Assembly (NCBI GenBank): GCA_964244885.1 | Contig: CAXTKD010000005.1 | Location: 1-64,000 of the forward strand | DNA length: 64,000 nt | From: CAXTKD01 sp964244885 | Lineage (GTDB): Bacteria > Pseudomonadota > Alphaproteobacteria > Sphingomonadales > Sphingomonadaceae | Reading direction: 5' to 3' | Shown here: positions 27,685 through 35,022 of the stretch, piece by piece | Layout: the number at the start of each line of letters is the position of its first letter | How positions within the stretch are numbered: position 1 is the first letter of the stretch | Position numbers and translations under genes: made by a program | The notes under the pieces: generated by a model | Seen by the model: only the letters and a program-made list of their open reading frames with translations | The model's database searches: none | Told to the model about the DNA's origin: nothing

Positions 27685-28218
27685 TCAAGGCGTGGTGCGG
27701 CGTTGCGGCACAATGAAGCGGCCGGTGACCCGCCCGCCGGCGCCCGCCGCGCCGCCGCCGGAAGCGCCGTCGAGCGTCGAGCGACCGCTTTCGAGGTCGA
27801 TCACCAGCCGCTGGCCGCGAAGCACCGAATCGCCCTGGTTGAGCACGACGTCGCCGATCATCGTCAGCTGGCGGTCGCCGACATCATAGACGCCGTAGGC
27901 GCCGCGCGCGGTTTCCGACGGCGAGGTCAAAGTCACGCCGCCCTGCGCGTCGATGCGCTGAATCTCGGGATCGGAGCCCGACTTCTTCTCGTAGAAGACG
28001 CGCAGCGTCGGCGAATCGAGCTTCATGTCGCCCTGCACCGCGTGGACGTTGCCGGTGAAGATCGCCTGATTGTCCTTGTCGCGCACCTCGACCCGCGCCG
28101 CGTCGATATCGATCGGCGCGCGGGTGTCATGGTTCTTCAGCGCCGAGGTGGCGGGACCGGCGACGCGCGGAGCGGCGGCGGCGAGCAGGATCGCGGCGAG
28201 AAGCAGGAGGGGTCGCAT
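27685..28218 (-). CDS. lptA: LPS-transport periplasmic protein LptA (OstA-like)
   Basis: The 177-residue protein has a signal peptide (LLLLAAILLAAAAPRVA) and a single OstA/LptA domain, with DIDAARVEVRDKDNQAIFTG and GVYDVGDRQLTMIGDVVL typical of the beta-jellyroll repeats. LptA bridges the periplasm between LptC and LptD for LPS. It has a Gly/Ala-rich C-terminal end (GASGGGAAGAGGR) that is probably disordered. The start lies 10 nt after the lptC stop. Confidence 0.92.
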   Translation of the reverse strand: MRPLLLLAAILLAAAAPRVAGPATSALKNHDTRAPIDIDAARVEVRDKDNQAIFTGNVHAVQGDMKLDSPTLRVFYEKKSGSDPEIQRIDAQGGVTLTSPSETARGAYGVYDVGDRQLTMIGDVVLNQGDSVLRGQRLVIDLESGRSTLDGASGGGAAGAGGRVTGRFIVPQRRTTP

Positions 28219-28228
28219 GGCGCCGTCC

Positions 28229-28855
28229 TTAGGCGCGCGGCTGGACGATGTGCAAGTGCACGCGCCCTTCGAGCTTGACGACTCGGCCGGTGACGTCGGC
28301 GCGCAGCCGCTCCGCCCGGAAGGTGCCGAGCCGGAGCTTGCCCGAGACGCCCTGGTCGCCGGTGACGACGCGGCTCGCCATGTCGAGCGACACGTCGCGG
28401 GTGCGAATGAGCGAGCCGTCGGCCGAGTCGATGTTGACCGGGCCTTCGGCGGTGATGCGGTCGTGCTCCATGTCGTAACGCCCCGCCTGCGCGGTGGCGT
28501 GGACCGGGCCGTCGGTGGCGTTCAAGGTCGCCGCGATGTCCCTCAGTTCGACGATCGGCACGTCGGAGGACTTCTGGACCGCGCTCGCCGCGGTGATCTC
28601 GAACGCCTGGCCCTTGCTGTCCTCGCCGCGATATTTGGCGCGCGACACCCGCAGCCGCTCGTTCGCCTCGGCGACCCGGTCCTTCGACAGGATGAAGGAG
28701 AATTCCTGCCGCGCGGTCAAAGGCCAGATCAGGCACGCGGCGAAAACCGCGAGGGCGGCGACGGGCAGCAGGATCTTCACCACCGAGACCAGCCGGTCGT
28801 AGGGGCTGCCGGGAAGCGCCGCGCGCTGGCGCGATGTCGGAACCGCGATGTTCAT
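28229..28855 (-). CDS. lptC: LPS export protein LptC
   Basis: The 208-residue protein has one N-terminal membrane anchor (VVKILLPVAALAVFAACLIW, about residues 25-44) and a periplasmic OstA-like domain with RVSRAKYRGEDSKGQAFEI and AGRYDMEHDRITAEGPV. It is the bitopic LptC subunit that receives LPS from LptB2FG. It is longer than enterobacterial LptC, as normal for alphaproteobacteria. It lies between rnd and lptA on the minus strand. Confidence 0.92.
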   Translation of the reverse strand: MNIAVPTSRQRAALPGSPYDRLVSVVKILLPVAALAVFAACLIWPLTARQEFSFILSKDRVAEANERLRVSRAKYRGEDSKGQAFEITAASAVQKSSDVPIVELRDIAATLNATDGPVHATAQAGRYDMEHDRITAEGPVNIDSADGSLIRTRDVSLDMASRVVTGDQGVSGKLRLGTFRAERLRADVTGRVVKLEGRVHLHIVQPRA

Positions 28856-28868
28856 TAGAGGATTGGCA

Positions 28869-29483
28869 TCAGACGTGCGCGAAGATGTCCTCGTCGGGCC
28901 AGCCGGCGAGGTCGAGCTCGGCGCGATGCGGCAGGAAGTCGAAGCAGGCCCGCGCCAGCGCCGTCCGCCCCTCGCGCGCCAGCCGCTCGTCGAGCACCTC
29001 CATCACGCGGTGGAGGTAGCGGACGTCGGAGGCGGCATAGTCCTTCTGCGCGTCGGTGAGCACCGGCGAGCCCCAGTCGGACGACTGCTGCTGCTTCGAG
29101 ATGTCCTGGCCGATGGTCTCGCGGATCAGGTCCTTGAGGCCGTGGCGGTCGGTGTAGGTGCGGACGAGGCGCGACGCGGTCTTGGTGCAATAGACCGGCC
29201 CGGCCATGACGCCGAGGTAGAGCTTCATGATCGCGATGTCGAAGCGCGCGAAATGATAGATCTTGAGGCGGCCGGGATCGGCGAGGATGCCCTTCAGCAC
29301 TGGCGCCTCGTACTTGCCGGCGTCGAAGCGCACGAGATGCTCGTCGCCGCGCCCGTCGGCGATCTGCACCAGGCAGAGCCGGTCGCGGTAATTGTGGAGG
29401 CCCATCGCCTCGGTGTCGACGGCCACCGGGCCGTCGGCGAGCACGCCCTCGGGCAGGTCGCCTTCATGAAGGAACACAGTCAT
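28869..29483 (-). CDS. rnd: Ribonuclease D-like 3'-5' exonuclease
   Basis: The ATG (MTVFLHEGDLPEG) gives 204 residues containing a single DEDD exonuclease domain: VAVDTEAMGLH (Asp23, Glu25), HFARFDIAIM and DYAASDVRYL. It lacks the HRDC domains of E. coli RNase D, which is usual for the short alphaproteobacterial form next to lptC. It trims RNA 3' ends. A longer start reaches into unconserved sequence and was rejected. It is the first gene of the lpt-rpoN run. Confidence 0.9.
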   Translation of the reverse strand: MTVFLHEGDLPEGVLADGPVAVDTEAMGLHNYRDRLCLVQIADGRGDEHLVRFDAGKYEAPVLKGILADPGRLKIYHFARFDIAIMKLYLGVMAGPVYCTKTASRLVRTYTDRHGLKDLIRETIGQDISKQQQSSDWGSPVLTDAQKDYAASDVRYLHRVMEVLDERLAREGRTALARACFDFLPHRAELDLAGWPDEDIFAHV

Positions 29484-29568
29484 CGCCGCGTGGTTAGTCG
29501 CGTGGGACAAGGGCTGCAAACGCTAAAGCGCCAGACGCATTCGGCGGCGCGGCCAAAAGGGAGCAACG

Positions 29569-30519
29569 ATGCACGGCATTGACGGCACGGCGAGCCCCGG
29601 GCTCGGGCGTCGGCTGATGGAAGGGCTGGCGAGCTGGCTGACCGACCTGCCGAGGCCGGCGGCGCTGGGGATGGCCGCCGCGATGATGGCGCTGCTGGCG
29701 CTTGGCGACACCGTCTCGCCGCCCGACTATCACTACGGCCCCTTCTACGTCCTGCCGGTTTGCCTGTGCGCGTGGTCGCTCGGCAAGCGCGCGGGCTATC
29801 TGGTCGCGGCGATCGGCGCCATCCTGTGGACGCTGATCCAGGTCCGGAGCGGGACGATCGACGGCCCGGCCGCGCAGCTGTGGAACGTCGCGACGCGATT
29901 CCTCTCCAACGCGATCATCGCCGGGCTGCTCGGCACGATGCGCCGGACCTATGACCGCGAGCGGTCGCTGGCGCGGACCGACGGCCTGACCGGCGCGCTC
30001 AACCGCCGCGCCTTCCAGGACGCGATCACCGCGATGCTGAGCCGCGCGCGGCGCAAGGGCGACGTGATCATCCTGTCCTATGTCGACCTCGACGGCTTCA
30101 AGGCGGTCAACGATACCTACGGCCACGCCGCCGGCGACATCGTGCTGGGCGCTTTCGCGCGGGCCGCCACCGCCGAGCTCGATCCGGACGATGCGCTGGC
30201 GCGGATCGGCGGCGACGAATTCGTCCTGATCCAGGTCGGCGAGGCCGGCGCGGACCATTTCGCGGCGGCCGAGGCGCGCCACGACCGGCTGACCGCGGCG
30301 CTCGCCGCGCTGCCCTATGCGGTGACGTGCAGCATGGGCGTGGTCATCGTCAGCGGCGGCAGCACCGACGAGAAGGCGCTCGTCGCGCTCGCCGATGCGC
30401 TGCTCTACGAGGTCAAGCGGGCGGGCAAGAACGCCCTTCGCATCGCCCATTCGAACGACGACGACCGCGCGGAGCCTGCCGACGTGGCCGTGGACCCGGA
30501 TCGCAGGAAACGCGCATGA
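29569..30519 (+). CDS. Membrane-bound diguanylate cyclase (GGDEF)
   Basis: The 316-residue protein has an N-terminal membrane module of about three to four segments (roughly residues 30-125), then a canonical GGDEF domain (about 135-295) with TDGLTGALNRRAF and RIGGDEFVLI (GGDEF at 214-218). Intact residues predict active synthesis of cyclic di-GMP. The RxxD inhibitory I-site five residues upstream of GGDEF is absent (DDALAR instead), so product inhibition may be lacking. Its TGA overlaps the ATG of the GAF gene (ATGA), suggesting the two are a functional unit. Confidence 0.9.
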   Translation: MHGIDGTASPGLGRRLMEGLASWLTDLPRPAALGMAAAMMALLALGDTVSPPDYHYGPFYVLPVCLCAWSLGKRAGYLVAAIGAILWTLIQVRSGTIDGPAAQLWNVATRFLSNAIIAGLLGTMRRTYDRERSLARTDGLTGALNRRAFQDAITAMLSRARRKGDVIILSYVDLDGFKAVNDTYGHAAGDIVLGAFARAATAELDPDDALARIGGDEFVLIQVGEAGADHFAAAEARHDRLTAALAALPYAVTCSMGVVIVSGGSTDEKALVALADALLYEVKRAGKNALRIAHSNDDDRAEPADVAVDPDRRKRA

Positions 30520-31022
30520 ACCTGAAATTCTTCTCGCCCCCGAAACGCCCCGCCGACGAGAGCGCGCGGCAGGCTGCGCTCGACGCCAGCGGAGCGCTCG
30601 ACCGCGGCGATGAGCCGGCGTTCGAGGCGCTGGCGCGCGAGGCGGCCGAGGCGTTCGGGACGCCGATGGCGGCGATTTCGCTCGTCGACCGCAACCGCCA
30701 GTATTTCGTCGGCGAGGTCGGCATCGGCGCTCGCGAGACGCCGCGCGCCGTGTCGTTCTGCGCCCACGCCATTCACGGCGACGCGCCCTTCGTCGTCCCC
30801 GACGCGACCGCAGACGAACGCTTCGAGGGCAATCCGCTGGTCACCGGAGGGCCGGCCGTGCGCTTCTACGCCGGGGCGCCGCTGACCGCGTCGGACGGCC
30901 ACAAGCTCGGCGCGATGTGCGTGATCGACACCGCGCCGCGCGCGCCGTTGACGCCCGAGGAAGAAGCGGCGCTGGCGAGGCTCGCCGAGCGCGCGGTCGG
31001 CCTGATCGAACGCCGCGGCTGA
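30516..31022 (+). CDS. GAF-domain protein
   Basis: The 168-residue product contains a single GAF domain (about residues 20-165: GTPMAAISLVDRNRQYFVG, SFCAHAIHGDAPFVVPDA, VRFYAGAPLTASDGHKLG, MCVIDTAPR) and nothing else. Such free-standing GAF proteins are usually sensors or partners of signalling enzymes. It starts inside the stop of the diguanylate cyclase gene (ATGA) and is probably translated by coupling, so by inference it modulates that cyclase. The ligand is not predictable. A longer start in the same frame only reads the GGDEF gene shifted. Confidence 0.85.
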   Translation: MNLKFFSPPKRPADESARQAALDASGALDRGDEPAFEALAREAAEAFGTPMAAISLVDRNRQYFVGEVGIGARETPRAVSFCAHAIHGDAPFVVPDATADERFEGNPLVTGGPAVRFYAGAPLTASDGHKLGAMCVIDTAPRAPLTPEEEAALARLAERAVGLIERRG

Positions 31023-31214
31023 CGAGCGTTGCCGCCGTACATCGCCGATTCAGATTCTATCCACAGCCCCTGCTGAATCACCTCGCGCCCAATGCGATTT
31101 TCGGCTAGGGCGCGAGATGGCGCAGCTTTTGCTCGCCGTGGGCGTTGGGATGTTGGCGGGCGGAGGCGCTGTCCGCGGGCGATCGATCAGGCAAGACGAA
31201 AGACTAATTCCAAG

Positions 31215-32024
31215 ATGAGCTTCGATAAAGGCCGGCGCGGAGCCGGACGTGGTGGTTTCGACAAGCGCGGCGGCGGCGACCGCGACTTCGGCGGCGGCGG
31301 TTTCGGTGGCGGCGACCGTTTCGGCGGTGGTGACCGCTTCGGCGGCGGCGGCGACCGTTTCGGCGGTGGCGGCGGTGACCGCTTCGGCGGCGGCGGTGGT
31401 GGCGGCGGCCGCTTCGGCGGCGGTGGTGGCTTCGGCGGCGGCGCCGGCGGCGGCGCGCCCCGCGGCGGCGGCTTCTCGCCCGGCATCGCGGTCGGCAATG
31501 CGACCGGCACGGTCAAGTTCTTCAACGCGGCCAAGGGCTTCGGCTTCGTCGTCCGCGACGATGGCGCCGAGGATGTGTTCGTTCACATCTCGTCGGTCGA
31601 GCAGATCGGCCTGCGCGAGCTCGCCGAAGGGCAGAAGCTGGCCTTCACGCTCACCGACCGCAACGGCCGCATCTCGGCGACCGACCTGGTCATCGAGGGC
31701 GACATCATCGAGCCCAAGGCGCGCCCCGAGCGCAGCTTCGACGGCCCGCGCGGCGGCGGCTACGGCGATGCCCCGCGTGGCGGCGGTGGCGGCGAAGTCC
31801 GCGAGAACGATGGCACCCGCTACGAGGGCACCGTGAAGTTCTTCAACGGCCAGAAGGGCTTCGGCTTCATCCAGCGCGATGACGGCCAGCCCGACGCCTT
31901 CGTCCACATCTCGGCCGTCGAGCGGTCGGGCATGGGCACGCTGAACGAGAACCAGCGCATCAGCTTTGAGCTGGAGATGGACCGCCGCGGCAAGCAGGCC
32001 GCGACGAGCATCCAGTCGCTCTAA
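31215..32024 (+). CDS. Double cold-shock-domain protein with Gly-rich N-terminus
   Basis: The 269-residue product has an N-terminal low-complexity region (about residues 7-85) of FGGGDRFGGG-type repeats with RG motifs, then two cold-shock domains, each with RNP motifs: GTVKFFNAAKGFGFV (from about 98) and GTVKFFNGQKGFGFI (from about 205). A second short Gly-rich linker joins them. Single-domain CspA proteins are about 70 residues; a tandem CSD with an RGG-like tail is common in alphaproteobacteria as a predicted RNA chaperone but is much longer. The start AAGATGAGCTTCG has no strong SD. A strong terminator follows 26 nt after the stop. Confidence 0.9.
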   Translation: MSFDKGRRGAGRGGFDKRGGGDRDFGGGGFGGGDRFGGGDRFGGGGDRFGGGGGDRFGGGGGGGGRFGGGGGFGGGAGGGAPRGGGFSPGIAVGNATGTVKFFNAAKGFGFVVRDDGAEDVFVHISSVEQIGLRELAEGQKLAFTLTDRNGRISATDLVIEGDIIEPKARPERSFDGPRGGGYGDAPRGGGGGEVRENDGTRYEGTVKFFNGQKGFGFIQRDDGQPDAFVHISAVERSGMGTLNENQRISFELEMDRRGKQAATSIQSL

Positions 32025-32050
32025 GCGCGCGCAAGCGTTCGAGACAGAAG

Positions 32051-32078
32051 GGCGGCTCCTCGCGGAGCCGCCTTTTTT
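32051..32078 (+). terminator. Rho-independent terminator of the cold-shock gene
   Basis: GGCGGCTCC, a 4-nt loop, GGAGCCGCC, then TTTTTT: a perfect 9-bp stem with a T tract, 26 nt after the cold-shock stop codon. Confidence 0.95.
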
Positions 32079-32111
32079 GTTTTGGAGCGTCCAAGGTCGC
32101 TGCCGGTTGCA

Positions 32112-32154
32112 AATGCCCGGCGGTGTCACCCCCACCTAACCTCCGCCATCGAAG
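32112..32154. repeat. Left arm of an interrupted palindromic repeat (family D)
   Basis: The sequence from about 32112 (ATGCCCGGCGGTGTCACC then CCACCTAACC) is the near inverse complement of 35105-35148. The IS1595-like element sits between the two arms, so the palindrome was whole before insertion. The last 8 bases (CATCGAAG, 32147-32154) are the left copy of the target duplication. Confidence 0.75.
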
Positions 32155-32184
32155 GGCCTTATCATACATCCCGTACCCAAAGGG
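32155..32184 (+). repeat. Left terminal inverted repeat of the IS1595-like element
   Basis: The 30-bp end begins GGCCTTATCATACAT and continues CCCGTACCCAAAGGG. The inner 15 bases are identical to the complement of the right end; five of the outer bases differ. Confidence 0.88.
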
Positions 32185-32191
32185 CAAGGCA

Positions 32192-32479
32192 TTACTGCGG
32201 CGTCATTTCTCCGACGATGGCCTGCGAGGGGCTCAGGCCTTGCCGTTCCAAGTAATCGTTTAAGCCGGCGACCAGGCCCTGCGCGCCGGGGATTGGCATA
32301 ACCAAACGCGCCATGACCACGCGATTGATGATTCCAGTTGAGTAATCCGACCGCGCAGATTCGAAGGTAATTGAGATGTTCCCGTTCAAGAGCAGGAAGC
32401 CAGTGGCGACAGTCGCAAAAACTTCGGGCGCATGGGGGTCATCGATTAACGGGACCGGGTTGGGTGTTATGTCTGTCAT
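32192..32479 (-). CDS. Passenger gene 1: DUF3467-like small protein
   Basis: The ATG (MTDITPNPVPLIDDP) gives 95 residues. The pattern APEVFATVATGFLLLNGN, ISITFESARSDYS and RVVMARLVMPIPGAQGL resembles DUF3467-type small beta-rich proteins, but the match is loose and the function unknown. It is the gene closest to the left end of the IS1595-like element, 8 bp inside the inverted repeat. Proteins of this type recur as cargo of mobile elements in alphaproteobacteria (my impression, not checked). Confidence 0.7.
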   Translation of the reverse strand: MTDITPNPVPLIDDPHAPEVFATVATGFLLLNGNISITFESARSDYSTGIINRVVMARLVMPIPGAQGLVAGLNDYLERQGLSPSQAIVGEMTPQ

Positions 32480-32612
32480 GAGCTGCCCTCCACACGGTGA
32501 TGGAAAGATATGGCGCTCAGATGACGGCGGAGTCCATTGGCGCATCCTTGAAGACAGGTCGGTCTGCGACGCTCTAGGTTCGTCGCCTGCCGGGCGATAG
32601 GCGCTTCTTGAG

Positions 32613-32903
32613 CTACTGCGCCACCCCGTCCTTCGGTCGATCGTTTATCAGAATCTGGGCGATTTCGGCATAAAAGTCGGTTTCGGCTTTCTGCTTGATC
32701 TTCTTCTTCGCGAACGCGGCCAAGGTGGGGATATCCTCCAGAGCGTTGCCGGTTCTGCCGGTGTTCTCAACGATTCTGCCGAGCACGGCTCGTTGTTCCG
32801 CAAGATCATTCGCTAGTTTTTCAAGGGCTGTTAGCGTCCTGACGCCCCAAATCGACACGCAGCTAGCAGCTGCTGACAGCACCATAATCTGAATCCAGTC
32901 CAT
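32613..32903 (-). CDS. Passenger gene 2: small membrane-anchored protein
   Basis: The ATG with GGAG upstream gives 96 residues: a single hydrophobic N-terminal segment (IQIMVLSAAASCVSIWGV, about residues 4-21), then a charged, probably helical part (ALEKLANDLAEQRAVLGRIV) and a Lys-rich tail. It looks like a bitopic membrane protein with a short coiled coil. I do not recognise a family. The 5' side is the structured non-coding region 32926-33057, which could be its leader or a separate RNA. Confidence 0.6.
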   Translation of the reverse strand: MDWIQIMVLSAAASCVSIWGVRTLTALEKLANDLAEQRAVLGRIVENTGRTGNALEDIPTLAAFAKKKIKQKAETDFYAEIAQILINDRPKDGVAQ

Positions 32904-32925
32904 GCCACGTCTCCGCCGCGCGCCA

Positions 32926-33057
32926 CCGGCCCCAAGCCGGGCGGTTAGCCGCGTGCGAACAGAGGAACACACGCCCTGCGTGTTTCCCTTAGGTGTTGTA
33001 TTCCGCAGGCCACCCGACCTTACGGTCAGTGACCCTCTGTTCGGTGCCTCATGCACC
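32926..33057. ncRNA. Candidate structured RNA inside the IS1595-like element
   Basis: Five elements stack here without a convincing gene: hairpins CCGGC/GCCGG (32926-32940) and GCGG/CCGC (32941-32952); a perfect 10-bp long-range pairing of CGAACAGAGG (32956-32965) with CCTCTGTTCG (33034-33043) that encloses a 10-bp hairpin (32964-32987, GGAACACACGC with GCGTGTTTCC, one bulge) and GACC-GTAA-GGTC on the minus strand (GNRA-type loop); and GGTGC/GCACC (33043-33057). The enclosed multi-branch layout looks like a folded RNA. On the minus strand it would be the 5' leader of passenger gene 2. I do not recognise a known family. Confidence 0.45.
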
Positions 33058-33137
33058 ACTGTCCCTCACGGCTAAGATCGAGACAGCGCGGCCACGATGC
33101 CCTGTGTCCGGCTATCTGTCCAGATACATCCAAAGCG

Positions 33138-33245
33138 GCCCGACTGATTTATGTCAGTCGGGCGGCGATTGATGTGGGTTTGGGTTTGCGGCATCGCTAA
33201 ATACCGCTTGGGGTATCCTGATACCGTGTGGTATTAGGATACCCC
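33138..33245. other. Two strong hairpins in the non-coding part of the IS element
   Basis: GCCCGACTGA/TCAGTCGGGC (10-bp perfect stem, 33138-33163, loop TTTATG) and a 16-bp stem with one G.T pair (33210-33245, GGGGTATCCTGATACC with GGTATTAGGATACCCC, loop GTGT). Neither has a T tract, so they are not obvious terminators. They lie downstream of the SinR-like gene on its strand. ATACC/GGTAT half-sites recur, so an operator role is also possible. Confidence 0.55.
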
Positions 33246-33287
33246 ATGTTTCCAGAGATAGGCGGACCCACCCCAGATCGCTTCGCC

Positions 33288-33575
33288 CTACGGCGCGAGC
33301 CAGATGGCGTTTATCTCGTCGATGGGCGGGCGGTCCCAAGTCGTAAGAATAGCCCCGAGATCGCTGGCACAGTTAATGACAGCCAGTCTGTCGTTCGCGT
33401 CCATCGCCGGTTGAACCAGAGCGAAGGCTTCGCGGGGGCTGTGTTGGGTGTGCACATAGAATAGCGAATACTGTGCTTGCCACCACTGACCGAGAGATTT
33501 GATGGCATTCTGCACAGCGTCGTAGTTCTGACCCGGTGCATCCAGGTCGTAGGCGATGAACAAGTTGTAGGCCAT
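33288..33575 (-). CDS. Passenger gene 3: SinR-like / Cas2-like (VapD-fold) small protein
   Basis: The 95-residue protein begins MAYNLFIAYDLDAPGQNY and continues AIKSLGQWWQAQYSLFYV and DANDRLAVINCASDLGAI. This matches small proteins annotated as SinR family, with a predicted ferredoxin-like fold similar to Cas2 and VapD. Cas2 itself is part of CRISPR adaptation, but no Cas1 or array is near, so a CRISPR role is rejected. An mRNA-interferase role, as for VapD, is possible but unproven. GAGGA lies 9 nt upstream of the ATG. Confidence 0.72.
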   Translation of the reverse strand: MAYNLFIAYDLDAPGQNYDAVQNAIKSLGQWWQAQYSLFYVHTQHSPREAFALVQPAMDANDRLAVINCASDLGAILTTWDRPPIDEINAIWLAP

Positions 33576-33908
33576 TGCACAAAATCCTCACTCTAGAGGG
33601 TTAGTGTGCAGCCGCCTTGACCGTGCTTTCTAAAGGACCATAGTGGGTCCGCCGTTGTGCTCGTCCGCTGCGGCTACACCCGTTTGCGGATGATCTGGAC
33701 CGGGGCTGTAGGAGGCCCCGGTCCAAACCTATCGCCAGCCTACATCTGTTCCCGCGCTGGCAAAGTCGAGTCTCGACCGCCAATCCGGCATGATTCACCG
33801 ATTAACTGTGATCGTTCGGCAACGGAAACGAACATAAAGAACGCTTTATATAGTTGTCCTCGCGTAGGCTAAGCACAGCTTATGGTGCATTACCCCGCCC
33901 GCAGCGCC
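33576..33908. other. Non-coding stretch of 333 bp inside the IS element
   Basis: No convincing gene. The minus-strand 65-codon frame has unbiased composition and no RBS. A perfect 10-bp stem, GGACCGGGGC/GCCCCGGTCC with an 8-nt loop TGTAGGAG, lies at 33697-33724, and a shorter GGACC/GGTCC hairpin near 33638. The part near 33830 is AT-rich and may hold the promoter of passenger gene 3. The role is unknown. Confidence 0.5.
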
Positions 33909-34076
33909 TTACCCGTCAGGCGGCTTGGGAGGTTTCTTGATGCCACGCAACGTTCGCTCGAACGCGGCTTCAGCATCCGGCCTCAAATCGTCCGCAGCCT
34001 CGATATCGCGCATCGCCTGGAGGAACCGGGCGCTCTGCTCCTGCGCCGATAATGGCGGGTCGCTTCTCTTTGGCAT
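33909..34076 (-). CDS. Passenger gene 4: 55-residue protein next to the transposase
   Basis: A short frame found by reading the gap after the transposase: MPKRSDPPLSAQEQSARFL, then QAMRDIEAADDLRPD, ending IKKPPKPPDG, 55 residues with a TAA stop. It is hydrophilic, with an amphipathic helix and a basic Pro-rich tail. It starts 10 nt after the transposase stop on the same strand and is probably translated with it. I do not recognise a family. Confidence 0.6.
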   Translation of the reverse strand: MPKRSDPPLSAQEQSARFLQAMRDIEAADDLRPDAEAAFERTLRGIKKPPKPPDG

Positions 34077-34086
34077 GCCGCTATCC

Positions 34087-35010
34087 TTAAAGCCGAGCCG
34101 CTTGATAGGTCAGGCGTTTACCCACAACGCCACGAAGCGCAGCGGTCGCACGGGCCTCGTCGTTCAGGCCGACGGCAGACCGGTGGCTGTAGCGAAAGTC
34201 GAACTCCGCCAGATAGCGGTGCAGGTTCTTCTTGGCGCAATGTTGGTACACCCCCTTCATTCCGCGCTTGAAGATCGAGAAATAGCCCTCCACGGTATTG
34301 GTGTGGACCAGCGGGTTCGCGCGGTCCACATAGATGCCCTTGGTGTGAAGAGTGGTGCGGTGCGAAGCGAAGTGCCTGCTCATATGACAGTATGCCCCGG
34401 CATCATCGGTTAGCAAGTTCGCCTCCGCCGCAATGTTCTCGACCAGAATGGGCGTCATGCTGGCGATTGTCACCTTGTCCACGACCATGGATCGCGCGCG
34501 GCCCGTGGCGCGATCGATCAGCGACACGACCTTGTGCTTATGTTCATAACCACGCTCGCGCGGAATCGACTTGTCGCGCCCGATGTAGGTTTCGTCCGCT
34601 TCCACGAAGCCGCCCCCGGCCCCGAACGGGGAGAGATCGTCGGAGCGCATCGCCTCCCGGATTCGGTGCGACAAGAACCATGCGGTTTTTAGGGTAACCC
34701 CCAAGGTCCGGTGAAGCTGGTTGGAAGATATGCCCTTCTTGGACGAGCACAACAGATGCATCGCCTGAAGCCATAGGTGAAGCCCGACGTGGGAGGATTC
34801 GAATATGGTGCCGATCTTCACAGTGAACGGCTTGCGGCACTGATAGCACTTGTAAACCCCAATCCGGGTGGACTTGCCGCCCAAGGGGCCGATGCGCTCC
34901 ATCCCGCCGCAATGCGGGCAAACTGGGCCACTCGGCCAAATGCAGGCTTCCACGAAGGCGTAAGCGGCCTTTTCGTCGTGGAAGTGCTTGGCGGATAGAG
35001 CAGATGCCAT
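34087..35010 (-). CDS. IS1595-family transposase
   Basis: The 307-residue protein from MASALSAKHFHDEKAAY has the N-terminal zinc-binding domain CPHCGG and CYQCRK (Cys31, Cys34, Cys55, Cys58) and the DDE-type catalytic core: VEADETYIGR, LLTDDAGAY and NTVEGYFSIFKRGMKG. This is the IS1595 (ISXO2-like) arrangement. GGGGGAGAAG precedes the ATG, which lies 12 bp inside the right inverted repeat. The frame is intact, so the enzyme is probably active. A longer start extends out of the element and was rejected. Confidence 0.94.
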   Translation of the reverse strand: MASALSAKHFHDEKAAYAFVEACIWPSGPVCPHCGGMERIGPLGGKSTRIGVYKCYQCRKPFTVKIGTIFESSHVGLHLWLQAMHLLCSSKKGISSNQLHRTLGVTLKTAWFLSHRIREAMRSDDLSPFGAGGGFVEADETYIGRDKSIPRERGYEHKHKVVSLIDRATGRARSMVVDKVTIASMTPILVENIAAEANLLTDDAGAYCHMSRHFASHRTTLHTKGIYVDRANPLVHTNTVEGYFSIFKRGMKGVYQHCAKKNLHRYLAEFDFRYSHRSAVGLNDEARATAALRGVVGKRLTYQAARL

Positions 35011-35022
35011 CAATCTTCTCCC

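Noticed and set aside
31057..31065. CTATCCACA, one base from a DnaA box, near the GAF gene
   Set aside because: A single mismatched 9-mer with no other boxes around; likely chance, and no replication-origin features are seen.
32904..33059. N-terminal extension of passenger gene 2 by 52 codons
   Set aside because: The stretch is low-complexity with strong hairpins, lacks a start with RBS, and the ATG at 32903 has GGAG upstream.
33228..33464. A 78-codon plus-strand frame inside the IS element
   Set aside because: It is antisense to the SinR-like gene and overlaps a hairpin; no RBS or protein-like pattern.
33288..33575. Possible CRISPR-Cas adaptation gene (Cas2)
   Set aside because: The protein resembles Cas2 in pattern, but there is no cas1 or other cas gene and no repeat array in the window.
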